Shown: positions 24,049-32,623 of the stretch, piece after piece
Numbering within the stretch: position 1 is the stretch's first letter
Layout of the letters: each line of letters starts with the position of its first letter
The notes under the pieces: model-generated
What the model was told of the DNA's origin: nothing
The model's database searches: none
The model's input: the letters and a program-made list of their open reading frames with translations, nothing else
Program-made: the position numbers and the translations under genes
Assembly (NCBI GenBank): GCA_001443495.1
Contig: LDXR01000004.1
Coordinates: 62,001 to 126,000 of the forward strand
DNA: 64,000 bases
Origin: a candidate division NC10 bacterium CSP1-5
Lineage (GTDB): Bacteria > Methylomirabilota > Methylomirabilia > Methylomirabilales > CSP1-5
Direction: 5' to 3'

Positions 24049-24801
24049 ATGGTTGAGCTGATATTCAATCCACAGACTTGGGTTGCTTTCCTTACGCTGA
24101 CTGCGCTTGAGCTGGTGCTCGGAATCGACAATGTGGTTTTTATTTCGATTCTCGTGGACAGGGTGCCGAAGAGAAAGCGTGAGCTCGCCCGAGTCGTCGG
24201 CCTTTCGCTGGCGATGCTGATGCGTATCGGCCTGCTGTTTCTTATTTCCTGGATCGTGGGGTTGACCGAGCCGCTGTTCCGCGTGTTCCGACAAGAGATG
24301 TCTGGTCGTGACCTTATTTTGATCGCCGGTGGCCTCTTCCTGCTGTGGAAAAGCACGAAGGAGATTCACCACATGCTTGAAAGTGAAAAAGGGAAGGCTT
24401 CAGTGCGTATGCGTGCCACCTTCGCCGGGATCATTGTTCAGATCATAATCATCGATGCCGTATTTTCGCTCGACTCGATTATCACTGCGGTCGGTATGGT
24501 CGATGAGCTGGAGGTGATCATTGCCGCGGTGATTGTGTCGGTTGCGCTGATGATCGCGTTCGCCCGTCCTATTGGGAACTTTGTGTCTGCGCATCCGACA
24601 GTCAAAGCGCTTGCGCTGTCCTTCCTGGTTGTCATCGGCGTCGTGCTCATCGCGGATGGCTTTGACCATCATGTGCCCAAAGGATATGTCTACTTTTCGC
24701 TGGCGTTCGCCGTATGCGTCGAGATGCTCAACATCCGTATCCGTAAGCGTGGTGGGCGCTCGGTAGCGCGACACGCGCGCGGAGCACGCGTCGACCAATG
24801 A
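24049..24801 (+). CDS. TerC-family membrane protein
   Basis: 250 residues with about seven hydrophobic segments. Signature TALELVLGIDNVVFISI and the paired internal repeat VQIIIIDAVFSLDSIITAVGM carry the acidic residues (IDN, DAVFSLDS) proposed to bind metal. Relatives include manganese exporters of the yybP-ykoY-controlled type and metallation helpers. ATG 24049 chosen by homology. A candidate yybP-ykoY riboswitch is present 5 kb away, but not in front of this gene. Confidence 0.9.
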   Translation: MVELIFNPQTWVAFLTLTALELVLGIDNVVFISILVDRVPKRKRELARVVGLSLAMLMRIGLLFLISWIVGLTEPLFRVFRQEMSGRDLILIAGGLFLLWKSTKEIHHMLESEKGKASVRMRATFAGIIVQIIIIDAVFSLDSIITAVGMVDELEVIIAAVIVSVALMIAFARPIGNFVSAHPTVKALALSFLVVIGVVLIADGFDHHVPKGYVYFSLAFAVCVEMLNIRIRKRGGRSVARHARGARVDQ

Positions 24802-24867
24802 ATGGTCTTGTGCGTACTGGTGTGGGAAACTGACTCCTAGGCCGTATTCTGGCCGCTATGTTGTTCT

Positions 24868-25776
24868 ATGAATATCGTCACGGGCGCCTTCGGCTATATC
24901 GGACGATACATCGCCCGCCACCTTCTGGATGTGGGGGAGGCGGTTCGAACAATTACAACCCATCCCAACAAGCCCAACCCCTTTGGGGACGCCGTAGAGG
25001 CGTTTCCGTACAGCTTCGATGATCCTGAGAAATTGGTAGCGACTCTGCGCGGCGGCTCGACGCTGTACAACACGTATTGGATCCGATTTGAATACGGTGG
25101 GGCAACATTTCAGCAAGCCGTCCGGAATACTGTCACGCTGTTTGAATGCGCGAAGAAAGCCGGTGTGAGCACAATTGTTCACATGAGCGTTACGAATGCC
25201 TCCGTGGAATCTCGGCTCCCGTACTATCGCGGCAAGGCACTTCAGGAACACGCGCTCATCGACTCGGGGGTGTCGTACGTCATAGTCAGGCCGACGCTCG
25301 TTTTCGGGAAAGAGGACATCCTGGTGAACAACATTGCCTGGCTGATCCGCACATTTCCGGTGTTCCCGATCTTCGGTGACGGCAGGTACACGTTGCAGCC
25401 CGTCTACGTGGGGGATGTGGCGGCGATTGCTGTGTCGTGCGCCCGCAACGGGAAGGGAGTCATTCTCGATGCCATCGGCCCAGAAACTTTTACATTCGAA
25501 GAGTTTGTCCGGCTGGTTTCTGCACAGATAAAACCGGGCGTGAAGCTGGTGCACATCCCACCCGCTATCGGGATCGGTCTTGGTCGAGTCATAGGCCTTG
25601 CCGTGCGTGACGTTATTCTTACGAGCGACGAGTTGCAGGGCCTTATGCAGGGCATGCTTACCTCGAGGCAGGCCCCCAATGGGGCAACCCGCTTCAGCGA
25701 ATGGCTTGCACGGCACAAAGATGAGATCGGTCTCACCTACTCGTCGGAGCTCCGGAGGCACTTCCGCGGACGGTGA
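24868..25776 (+). CDS. NAD(P)-binding protein, NDUFA9-like atypical SDR
   Basis: 302 residues. Rossmann motif VTGAFGYIGRYIARHLL; STIVHMSVTNAS, PYYRGKALQEHAL (the YxxxK pair) and YVIVRPTLVFG are typical of complex I NDUFA9-like or nucleoside-diphosphate-sugar epimerase-like proteins. ATG 24868, 66 bp after terC. Substrate unknown. Confidence 0.85.
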   Translation: MNIVTGAFGYIGRYIARHLLDVGEAVRTITTHPNKPNPFGDAVEAFPYSFDDPEKLVATLRGGSTLYNTYWIRFEYGGATFQQAVRNTVTLFECAKKAGVSTIVHMSVTNASVESRLPYYRGKALQEHALIDSGVSYVIVRPTLVFGKEDILVNNIAWLIRTFPVFPIFGDGRYTLQPVYVGDVAAIAVSCARNGKGVILDAIGPETFTFEEFVRLVSAQIKPGVKLVHIPPAIGIGLGRVIGLAVRDVILTSDELQGLMQGMLTSRQAPNGATRFSEWLARHKDEIGLTYSSELRRHFRGR

Positions 25777-25918
25777 GCGGTGTCCGGCACCCTTTCGGCT
25801 CGTGTCGCAGTCGGACCGCGACCAAGACCGCGAGCGCGGTATCGGGGGCAGCTTTCGGGGCGCATGGGTGAGGATGGGCAGGAACTCGCAACCACTCAGT
25901 GAGAAAGGAGGAAGGGCT

Positions 25919-26464
25919 ATGACGCGCGCAACGCGTGCCGCAACGGTGATCGCACTCGCTACGGGATTGCTGGTCAGCTGCAGTACGGCGCCGGCTACCA
26001 AAGAGGGGAGAGACAAACTCTCCACGGAGGCCGTGTCTTCACGGCAAGAGTGGCACAAGCTGGACCCCGGCGTGGAGGCGTTCGCCAAGAAGGGGTACGG
26101 CAACGCCTTTTTCCCGGAGGTCGCCAAGGGGGGGGTAGGCATCGGCGGGGCCTATGGCCGCGGGGTCGTCTACGAGCAAGGTCAACACATCGGGTATGCT
26201 GACCTGACCGAGGGATCGATCGGGCTGCAGCTCGGGGGCCAGACCTACAGTGAGCTGATCGTGTTCGAGAACAAGGCGGCGATGGATCGCTTCAAGGCGA
26301 ATCAGTTCAACTTCGGGGCCAACGCGTCCGCGGTCATCGCGAAGGAGGGTACCGCCACGAGCATCCAGTTTGTCGACGGCGTGGCGGTCTTCGTGAAGCC
26401 GATCGGCGGCGCGATGGCCGCGGCGGCACTCAGCGGCCAGAAAATCACGTACGTGCCGAAGTGA
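25919..26464 (+). CDS. Lipoprotein with SYLF (Ysc84-type) domain
   Basis: 181 residues. Lipobox LVSC (Cys about 21), then a lipid-binding SYLF-like domain: GNAFFPEVAKGGVGIGGAYGRG, GSIGLQLGGQTYSELIVFEN and a C-terminal Gly-rich repeat. ATG 25919 follows AAAGGAGG. Likely in the periplasm or outer membrane. The next 280 bp (26465-26743) contain no supportable gene. Confidence 0.85.
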   Translation: MTRATRAATVIALATGLLVSCSTAPATKEGRDKLSTEAVSSRQEWHKLDPGVEAFAKKGYGNAFFPEVAKGGVGIGGAYGRGVVYEQGQHIGYADLTEGSIGLQLGGQTYSELIVFENKAAMDRFKANQFNFGANASAVIAKEGTATSIQFVDGVAVFVKPIGGAMAAAALSGQKITYVPK

Positions 26465-26743
26465 TCGAGAGATCGTCGCCGCATGCCACGGTCGGCTCCC
26501 TTGGCCGGGGCACGGCGGCGGCCTGGGAGGTCATGCTGATGCGCTCTTCATGGACCGCTAAGCGGTGGATTCATGAGGTTTCACGATGAGAGGGCACCGA
26601 TCCGCAAGGGCTGTGGAACAGCAAGGAGGGAGGCATGGCTGGCCCGGTTCCTGGAAGTGCTGGGCACCAAGATCAAGCCGTAGGCTGTCAGCGGCTTCCT
26701 CGCAAGCATCTTTGTGCCACTTGCACGTGGGAAGGCGATAGGG

Positions 26744-27052
26744 TTAGTCGCCGGTCGATTTCTTCTCGGGCAGGACCAGGCTGACCGCCTGTTCGACCGT
26801 GCCCACCGCCTTGCCGAGCGTTGCCCCCAGCGTCTCGCCGGTTTTGAGTGCCATTTCCCGGGTGGTTTTCCTGGGTATGCCCCCGGGCCGCTTCAGGGCC
26901 TTGACGGTCCGGGCGACTTTCTTGGCCACTGTCCGCGTCTTTTGGCCCGCCCGTTTGGCCGCCCTCACGGTTTTTCGGGCCCGCAACTTGGCCTTTTTGG
27001 CCATCCGGGATGCCTTCTTTGTCGCTCTGGACATTTTCCGTCCCATCGCCAT
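26744..27052 (-). CDS. Histone H1-like Lys-rich protein
   Basis: 102 residues; the first 70 are about one-third Lys/Arg with Ala (KKASRMAKKAKLRARKTVRAAKR), as in bacterial H1-like nucleoid proteins; the C-terminus is more neutral (GETLGATLGKAVGTVEQAVSLVL). ATG 27052 follows AGGAGG. DNA binding is inference from composition. Confidence 0.7.
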   Translation of the reverse strand: MAMGRKMSRATKKASRMAKKAKLRARKTVRAAKRAGQKTRTVAKKVARTVKALKRPGGIPRKTTREMALKTGETLGATLGKAVGTVEQAVSLVLPEKKSTGD

Positions 27053-27200
27053 GGGTGGCCTCCTTTCGATGGAAAAGGGGGGTTCTCGCCGCCGACCGCA
27101 GGGCAAGAATACTTCGGGTCTGACGAGGGGTCAAGCCTGCTCTATTCATCCGACCCCTCCCTCGCACAGCGGTCGCATGCCCGCAGATGGTTGTTCGGGG

Positions 27201-27326
27201 CAGCGACGAACCCTCTGCACCGGGTCGGCAGGGACATCTTGGATCTGTCCCACGTTCGCACCCGGGCATTTGACGTCTTTCACGGCCTCATCGACGACCC
27301 GCGAGCACGCGGCTTTGAAGGACTCG
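27201..27326 (-). pseudogene. Truncated copy of the single-pass membrane protein gene at 29145-29495
   Basis: 126 bp identical to 29146-29271. Only the C-terminal part (ESFKAACSRVVDEAVKDVKC) remains; the membrane segment and start are missing. It forms the left direct repeat around the radical SAM gene. Confidence 0.85.
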
Positions 27327-27335
27327 CCGTCCGGC

Positions 27336-27430
27336 CTTGACAAGGGCTCATGGATAGGGTAAAAATCTTACCCTCCAGGCAACCCATGGTGTTGTTGCGC
27401 AGATGACCCATAGAAGAGGGGAGTGGCAAG
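27336..27430 (+). repeat. Partial duplicate of the promoter and riboswitch head
   Basis: About 88 percent identical, by eye, to 29723-29817, including GGGGAGTGGC where the other copy has GGGGAGTAGC; the match then stops just before the radical SAM Shine-Dalgarno. The aptamer is incomplete here. Confidence 0.75.
27337..27365 (+). promoter_or_regulatory. Promoter of the radical SAM gene (duplicated)
   Basis: TTGACA, 17 nt, TAAAAA; the -10 lies within the near-palindrome GGGTAAAAATCTTACCC. Nearly identical to 29724-29752. Confidence 0.65.
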
Positions 27431-27446
27431 CAAAGAGGAGGCACCT

Positions 27447-29003
27447 ATGCTCGTGGTTCTAATTCACATCCGTGACCCCCAGTTCTACGCCCTTCCAGCG
27501 AAGACTCGCAGCAAGAACGGACGTATTCGGGTGATGGGATTTCCCCCCATCGGCATCATGTCGCTCTCGGCTGTACTCAAGCGCGCCGGCCACGAGTGCC
27601 TCATCTTCGACCAGGCGCATCCCGAGACGCCCAATGACGTTATCATGGAGGAAATCAAGCGGCGTCAGCCGGCTCTTGTGGGCTTGAGTTTTCTCAGTAC
27701 CACCAGCTACCCCTACGCAAAGATTCTTGCCCGCCAGATACGTGCCGCCAATTCGCGCGTAAAGTTAGCGTTTGGAGGGGTCTTTGCCAGTCTCAACGCC
27801 CAGTTGGTCAAGCTCCAGTGTCCCGAGGTGGATTTTGTCTGCCGTGGTGATGGTGAACAGCTGATTCTCGACCTGGTTGAGCGCCTGGACGATCCGACAG
27901 GAGTTGAGAGCCTCACCTGGGCAAGGGATGGTCGTGTGATTCAGAATCCCAGCCGGACGATGGAGCGTCACCTCGATCAGTGGCCGTTCCCCGACCGCGA
28001 AGGCCTGCCGTTGGACTTTGTCGAATCCATGCCGCTTGACGTGCCGGCCGTGCTGTCTCTGGAACGGTTCACGACCATGCAGACGTCGCGTGGGTGTCCG
28101 TGGCCCTGCGTGTTCTGTGACATTCCGATCTTCAACGAAGGCAAGTGGCGGTCCCGGAGTCCAGAGCACGTCGTCAACGAGTTCAAATATCTCCAGGAGC
28201 TCGGGTACGGTTCTGTCTACTTCGTCGATGATCACTTCCTGCTGCAGCCCAAGCGCATCGAGGCTATCTGCAAGGGCATCAATGACGCTGGCATTACGAT
28301 CCAATGGGGATGTGAGGGTCGGGTGGACTCGACTGTCCAGCATTTATTCCCAGCGATGGCCAAGGCCCACTGTCGTACCGTCATGTTTGGTATCGAGAGC
28401 GGAAGTCAGAAGGTGCTCGATCGGCTGAAGAAGGAGCAGACCTTGGCGGAAGCGGCGACGGCGGTGAGGAACGCCAAACACGCGGGCATCGAGATCGTGC
28501 ACGGATTCTTTGTCGTCGGCAACCCTGACGAGACGGCTGAGGATATGAAGGCTACCTTTGATTTCGCGGCAAAGCTGCCGCTCGATACGTTCGGGTTCAA
28601 TCGCCTCTGCGTCTATCGCGGGACACCCCTATGGCAGGAATACGTGAAACGTGGGTTGGTCAGTGACCTGACCGATTGGTACAAATACTTCAAATGTTCG
28701 GAGATCGACCCGACCTGTCTCCCTGGCGCGGTGATTAACGAGATACGCCGGGCCGGGTTTCGGCGGCTGTTTCTCTACAAGCTGCTGCATTATCCGGTGC
28801 AAACGTTTCGATTGCTCCGTCGTTTCCTCCGCTATATGCCAGTGCGGGACGTGGTGTACCTCATCATCAAGCCGCTCCTTGGGAAGAAGAAAGGGGCGAC
28901 GAAGGCCGAAGTGTTGTCGCGCGCCGTCGAGCATGGAGCGATGAAGGACGCCGCGGCAAGCCTGACTCAGCTGACTGATGAATCGCTCGAACATGCGCGG
29001 TAA
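27447..29003 (+). CDS. B12-binding-domain radical SAM protein
   Basis: 518 residues. An N-terminal cobalamin-binding-like Rossmann domain (IGIMSLSAVLKRAGHECLIFD...LVGLSFLSTTS) precedes a radical SAM core with CPWPCVFC and the later GIESGSQKVLDRLKK. The C-terminus (about 390-518) is helical and basic. Related proteins include methyltransferases and cyclases of unknown specificity, so no reaction is named. ATG 27447 follows GAGGAGG. Flanked by direct repeats and driven by a copied promoter. Confidence 0.88.
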   Translation: MLVVLIHIRDPQFYALPAKTRSKNGRIRVMGFPPIGIMSLSAVLKRAGHECLIFDQAHPETPNDVIMEEIKRRQPALVGLSFLSTTSYPYAKILARQIRAANSRVKLAFGGVFASLNAQLVKLQCPEVDFVCRGDGEQLILDLVERLDDPTGVESLTWARDGRVIQNPSRTMERHLDQWPFPDREGLPLDFVESMPLDVPAVLSLERFTTMQTSRGCPWPCVFCDIPIFNEGKWRSRSPEHVVNEFKYLQELGYGSVYFVDDHFLLQPKRIEAICKGINDAGITIQWGCEGRVDSTVQHLFPAMAKAHCRTVMFGIESGSQKVLDRLKKEQTLAEAATAVRNAKHAGIEIVHGFFVVGNPDETAEDMKATFDFAAKLPLDTFGFNRLCVYRGTPLWQEYVKRGLVSDLTDWYKYFKCSEIDPTCLPGAVINEIRRAGFRRLFLYKLLHYPVQTFRLLRRFLRYMPVRDVVYLIIKPLLGKKKGATKAEVLSRAVEHGAMKDAAASLTQLTDESLEHAR

Positions 29004-29144
29004 GAATCGAGGGCGGAACGCCTCCGCATTCAACGTCTTCGTCCTGCCTTCACGGAGCCTTGCGTCGGGGCGTCGGGTGGCAGGACCTGACCCTGTATCC
29101 GGAGGACGGTGTCCCTCTGCAGATCGGGTGTCACGCAGGGGAAG

Positions 29145-29495
29145 TCAGCGACGAACCCTCTGCACCGGGTCGGCAGGGACATCTTGGATCTGTCCCACGT
29201 TCGCACCCGGGCATTTGACGTCTTTCACGGCCTCATCGACGACCCGCGAGCACGCGGCTTTGAAGGACTCGTTATTGGCATGCTGTCCGACCCAAAAGCC
29301 TCCGACAAATCCCAGAAGCGCTGCGGTCATGGCGATGGTGAAGACCCCAAGGATCATCCGGACTCTCTGCCGAACAGAAGCCGTCGAGTGGAAGTCTCGC
29401 TCCGCGATCACCGCCTCGTATCCCTCACGATCAACGACCACCACAGGTTTCGTCAGGAGGGCGGCTCGCCCAGAACCCTGCTCTCCGCTTATCAT
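29145..29495 (-). CDS. Single-pass membrane protein, paralogue 1
   Basis: 116 residues: an N-terminal cytoplasmic stretch (VVVVDREGYEAVIAERD), one membrane helix (ILGVFTIAMTAALLGFVGGFWVG) and a C-terminal segment with a Cys and ESFKAACSRVVDEAV. ATG 29495 follows GGGAGAG. Paralogue of the gene at 30311 and source of the fragment at 27201. Function unknown. Confidence 0.7.
   Translation of the reverse strand: MISGEQGSGRAALLTKPVVVVDREGYEAVIAERDFHSTASVRQRVRMILGVFTIAMTAALLGFVGGFWVGQHANNESFKAACSRVVDEAVKDVKCPGANVGQIQDVPADPVQRVRR
29146..29271. repeat. Right copy of a 126-bp direct repeat
   Basis: Identical to 27201-27326; with the promoter duplicates it brackets the radical SAM gene. Confidence 0.9.
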
Positions 29496-29723
29496 TCTCG
29501 CTCTCCCTTGATGCGTCACTTTGGGGGTTTTGGTCCCCCCTCCGGTTCGTCATGATTGGGGGGCAATCCGTGTGCCAAGAGCTGCCCGTCGGAAGTTGTG
29601 GAAATCCAAGCGGTTGCGGCGACGGGCCTCGTCTCATGGGGCCGGTTTTTGAACGGCTGCCCGGAAAGGGGTCAGGGCTCGGGCTTGCCTCTGGATCGGC
29701 CGTGGGAGGGGTAGAATTTTGGC

Positions 29724-29752
29724 TTGACAAGGGCTCATGGATAGGGTAAGAA
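29724..29752 (+). promoter_or_regulatory. Promoter with palindromic -10 region
   Basis: TTGACA, 17 nt, TAAGAA. The -10 is embedded in GGGTAAGAATCTTACCC (29744-29760), a likely operator. Confidence 0.65.
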
Positions 29753-29786
29753 TCTTACCCCCCAGACAACCCTTCGGGTTGTTGCG

Positions 29787-29904
29787 CAGATCACCCGTAG
29801 AAAAGGGGAGTAGCAAGCTCCCCCTGAGGTAGTCGTCAGATGACACCGGGGGTTCGTAACCACGGCCCGCCTCCGGCGTTTCCGACGGCGTATCAGACAC
29901 TTCT
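29787..29904 (+). promoter_or_regulatory. Candidate yybP-ykoY (manganese) riboswitch
   Basis: Contains GAAAAGGGGAGTAGC, the hallmark of this aptamer, a stem CCCCC/GGGGG around AGTCGTCAGATGACA, and AGACACTTCTGACG downstream. An intrinsic terminator follows at once, as expected for an expression platform. The L3 sequence departs from the commonest consensus, so the class is probable but not certain. Confidence 0.5.
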
Positions 29905-29950
29905 GACGCCTTCGCAGACGGAGTACCGCCCGCGAAGGCGTCTTTGTTTT
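29905..29950 (+). terminator. Intrinsic terminator of the riboswitch
   Basis: Perfect 11-bp inverted repeat GACGCCTTCGC/GCGAAGGCGTC followed by TTTGTTTT. Confidence 0.8.
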
Positions 29951-30017
29951 AGGAAGACGGCAGCAGCCCTGGTCAACATGGGGTGAAAGCGCGAGGGGAG
30001 ATAAGGGAGGCCCGGCA

Positions 30018-30107
30018 ATGAATGGGGCAGAGCTCACATCCATTGCGCTTACCGTCGTCCTCCTCGGAGTCCTCATCGGCCTGTTCGCCGGCGGCTGGTC
30101 TCGATAA
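30018..30107 (+). CDS. 29-residue membrane peptide under the riboswitch
   Basis: ATG 30018 has GGGAGG seven nt upstream. The peptide is one hydrophobic helix (ALTVVLLGVLIGLFAGG) between short polar ends (MNGAELTS and WSR). It is the only ORF between the riboswitch terminator and the next terminator, so it is the probable regulated product. Small membrane peptides often bind transporters, but no partner is known. Confidence 0.55.
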   Translation: MNGAELTSIALTVVLLGVLIGLFAGGWSR

Positions 30108-30174
30108 TCGCAAGGGAAGTCACACACGGCCAGGGTCAAGGCCCCCGGCCACCTCCACGCCGCACCGCTCACTG

Positions 30175-30217
30175 AAAAGCCCTCCCGGGTAGAGCACGGC
30201 CCGAGGGGGCTTTTCCC
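30175..30217 (+). terminator. Rho-independent terminator after the small peptide gene
   Basis: AAAAGCCCTC pairs with GAGGGGGCTTTT (one bulge), loop about 18 nt. Confidence 0.75.
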
Positions 30218-30310
30218 TTGCATCCCCTGCCCCCAGCGACCCGCCGGCAGGCATGCCCGCGAAGGCGTTCTTGTCTTTCGGGCGGGTGCCGTCGTAAGGG
30301 AGATGGGCGC

Positions 30311-30661
30311 TCACTGGCTCACCCCGTGCACCGGGCCGGCCGCGACATCTTCGACATGCACCACCCTGCTCCGCTGCGGTTTGGCGCTTCTGAGGGCCTC
30401 ATCGACGACCCGTGAGCATGCGGCCTTGAACGACTCGTCATTGGTGTGCTGCCCGACCCAAAAGCCTCCGACGAACGCCAGAAGCGCCGCGGTCATGACG
30501 AGGGTGAAAACCCCGAGGATTGTCTGGATTCTCTGCCGGACAAAGGCCGTCGACAGGAGTTCTCTGTCTGCAATCAGGACATCATATTCCTGACGATCAA
30601 CAACCGCCACGGGTGTGGTGAGGAGGGCCGGCCACCCAGAACGCTGTGGTCTGTTCATCAT
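30311..30661 (-). CDS. Single-pass membrane protein, paralogue 2
   Basis: 116 residues with the same architecture as the gene at 29145: VAVVDRQEYDVLIADRE, the helix ILGVFTLVMTAALLAFVGGFWVG and ESFKAACSRVVDEAL; the C-terminal tail differs. ATG 30661 follows GGGGGAGG. The 380 bp to the next gene hold a degenerate 24-codon ORF (ATG 30916) and no clear signal. Confidence 0.7.
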   Translation of the reverse strand: MMNRPQRSGWPALLTTPVAVVDRQEYDVLIADRELLSTAFVRQRIQTILGVFTLVMTAALLAFVGGFWVGQHTNDESFKAACSRVVDEALRSAKPQRSRVVHVEDVAAGPVHGVSQ

Positions 30662-31040
30662 TTTCGCCTCCCCCTTGATGTGTTGGTTTAACGGCGCGAT
30701 CTGCTTCGATCGATGGCGTGATGATCAGGAGTGGGTCTCTGCGAGAGTACAGTTCGCAATCCGCGTGCCAAGAGGGGGCGCGGCAGAAGTTACGAAAATT
30801 CAAGCGAGGGTGACGGCGGCGCTCTGTCTATTGGGGACGGATTCCGGACGGGTTGACCGGAAACCGACAGACGCCAGGACTTCGAGAGAGGGCTTGACAC
30901 AGGAGAGATGTCTCAATGTACAAGAAAGACCTGAGCGGCAAAGAGGCCCAACTCCAGGACCCCACGGTGGCGGTCAAGGGACTCCTCTAGCACACGTATC
31001 CTTGCTCTTCCGCCGGCTCCGCGTCGGGGCCGCGCTGTGT

Positions 31041-31631
31041 TTAAATCTTGAAGTTCGCCAGGATGTTCTCGATCTCTTTGTGGGTACGTCCTATCCGCTC
31101 CAGGCCGCGCAGGATGTCGCCGTTAGACTCCGCTTTGATCCTACCCTGGAGGGCAGCGAGTTCCTGAGCGGCGAGGGCCTGTTGCTCCTTGATCGCCGTC
31201 AGGGCCAAGGTGATCGGCTTGAAGGCGCTTTCGACAACGTCCGCGAACTCCTGAATGTCATCACCACGCCGAATCCGAACCGCCGCCGGCAGATCTCCCT
31301 GCTCGACCTTCCGGAGGATCTGCTCGATCCGGTAGAGGGGGCCGGCAAACTTGTGGGTGACGAAAAAGCTCATCAGGGCGGAGACGGCCATGCTGAGGAA
31401 GATGGCGAGCCAGATGCGGACACCGCCCGCGCCCTGGAGCTGCCCCAAGGCGGCCACCTTCTCGAAATCAGGGCTTGGTCCCTGGAGGGCCAGGTTCAGG
31501 GGAACAAAGACCAGCAGGGCCATAGCGGAGGCAAAGACCAGCAGCGGAACCAGCGAGAGAAAGAAATACTTCCGCTGGATCGGGTGCACGTAGAATTTTC
31601 GACGCCAAAAAGCGGGAGCATCCTGTGCCAT
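31041..31631 (-). CDS. HAMP-type membrane protein
   Basis: 196 residues. Two membrane helices (about 20-40 and 65-85) flank a short periplasmic loop, followed by a HAMP linker (THKFAGPLYRIEQILRKVEQGDLPAAVRIRRGDDIQEFADVVE) and a C-terminal coiled coil. There is no methyl-accepting or kinase domain, so it is a truncated or adaptor-like sensor. ATG 31631 follows GGGAGGG. Confidence 0.8.
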   Translation of the reverse strand: MAQDAPAFWRRKFYVHPIQRKYFFLSLVPLLVFASAMALLVFVPLNLALQGPSPDFEKVAALGQLQGAGGVRIWLAIFLSMAVSALMSFFVTHKFAGPLYRIEQILRKVEQGDLPAAVRIRRGDDIQEFADVVESAFKPITLALTAIKEQQALAAQELAALQGRIKAESNGDILRGLERIGRTHKEIENILANFKI

Positions 31632-31773
31632 GTCTACTTCCCTCCCTGTGCGTGGCCGCATCGGCCTCCCTCGCTTGCTCGAGGCAGAAGCCGCTGCGCC
31701 GACTGGCGCCGTTGCGTGATTCCAGTGTCTTACGTGTGCAACGGTCGTGCCAAAATGGCATATCTGGGGCCCC

Positions 31774-31803
31774 TTGACACCCCTGCCCGCCGCCGGAGAT
31801 ACT
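31774..31803 (+). promoter_or_regulatory. Promoter for the YciI gene
   Basis: TTGACA, 18 nt, GATACT. A TGCCA-AAA-TGGCA palindrome lies just upstream at 31749-31761. Confidence 0.5.
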
Positions 31804-31850
31804 CAGGCCCGCGATCACGGTGACCGCGTGGAAGGGACGGAGAACCGGCC

Positions 31851-32144
31851 ATGTACTTCATCATCCTGGCGACCGACAAGCCGAATGCGACCCAGATCAG
31901 GCAGCAGGCCCGCCCGGTGCATCTCGACTACATCGGCGGCTTCGGCACACAGATCGTGGCCGCCGGTGCGACCCTCTCCGACGACGGGACGGCCATGACC
32001 GGCAGCTTTATCCTGGTGGACATGCCGGACCGGGGGGCGGTGGAGGAGTACGTGCGGAACGATCCCTACGTGAAGGCGGGGCTCTTCGAGAGGGTCGAAA
32101 TCCGGCGGTGGCGCAAGGTGATCTTCCATCCGCCGGCGGAGTGA
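31851..32144 (+). CDS. YciI-family protein
   Basis: 97 residues: MYFIILATDKPNA, RPVHLDYIGGF, a Gly-rich LSDDGTAMTGSFILVD and DPYVKAGLFERVEIRRW are the family landmarks, including the His (HLDYI) and Asp proposed for catalysis. A ferredoxin-like dimer of unknown reaction. ATG 31851. Confidence 0.9.
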   Translation: MYFIILATDKPNATQIRQQARPVHLDYIGGFGTQIVAAGATLSDDGTAMTGSFILVDMPDRGAVEEYVRNDPYVKAGLFERVEIRRWRKVIFHPPAE

Positions 32145-32204
32145 AGGCGGCGCCGTCCGTCTCCCGCGCCCTGAAGCGGTTCAGAGGGAATCGGAGTAGC
32201 GCTA

Positions 32205-32362
32205 GCGAGGCTGTCAGCTGTCGGCAAATCAGCAGTCAGCGATGGCCAAAAAGGTTAATAGCCATTAGCGGTTAGCAGCCATTTGTCGCTTTGGTTAACA
32301 GCTTGTCTCCCGCTGGTGTGCTGATAGCTGACGGCTGACCGCTGACAGCTGATGTCTGGGAG
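32205..32362. repeat. CTGTCAGC/CTGATAGC-rich repeat cluster
   Basis: Many imperfect copies of an octamer such as GCTGTCAG, in both orientations (GCTGACAG at the right end), with a GTTAGC-like variant in the middle. The gap 32145-32623 has no gene. Confidence 0.65.
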
Positions 32363-32623
32363 GGACCCCGGCTCGACGCAAACCGGACGCGAGACGCCAT
32401 GGGCTTCCGGGCTTTGGATAACCTCGACGCCATCTTCGCCGGCCGCGGTCCGCGCGACCGGGTCGCCTGATCCCTGGCTGAGACGAACGTGGCGGATCTG
32501 GAGTAGCCGCATGACGATCTGGGTCGGCACCTCCGCAAGGCCCGGGCGCTCTACGGCCGGTCCGGCTCCGCTCGGTAGGCGTCTCTTTTTCCGATGGCCG
32601 ACCCTCAAGAGCCTCGACGCGGG

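Noticed and set aside
24801-24867. Riboswitch in front of terC or the SDR gene
   Set aside because: The gaps before and after terC are too short and contain no GGGGAGTAGC.
30894-30990. 24-codon ORF with TTGACA upstream
   Set aside because: Short, with no homology visible; probably a degraded remnant in a gene-free stretch.
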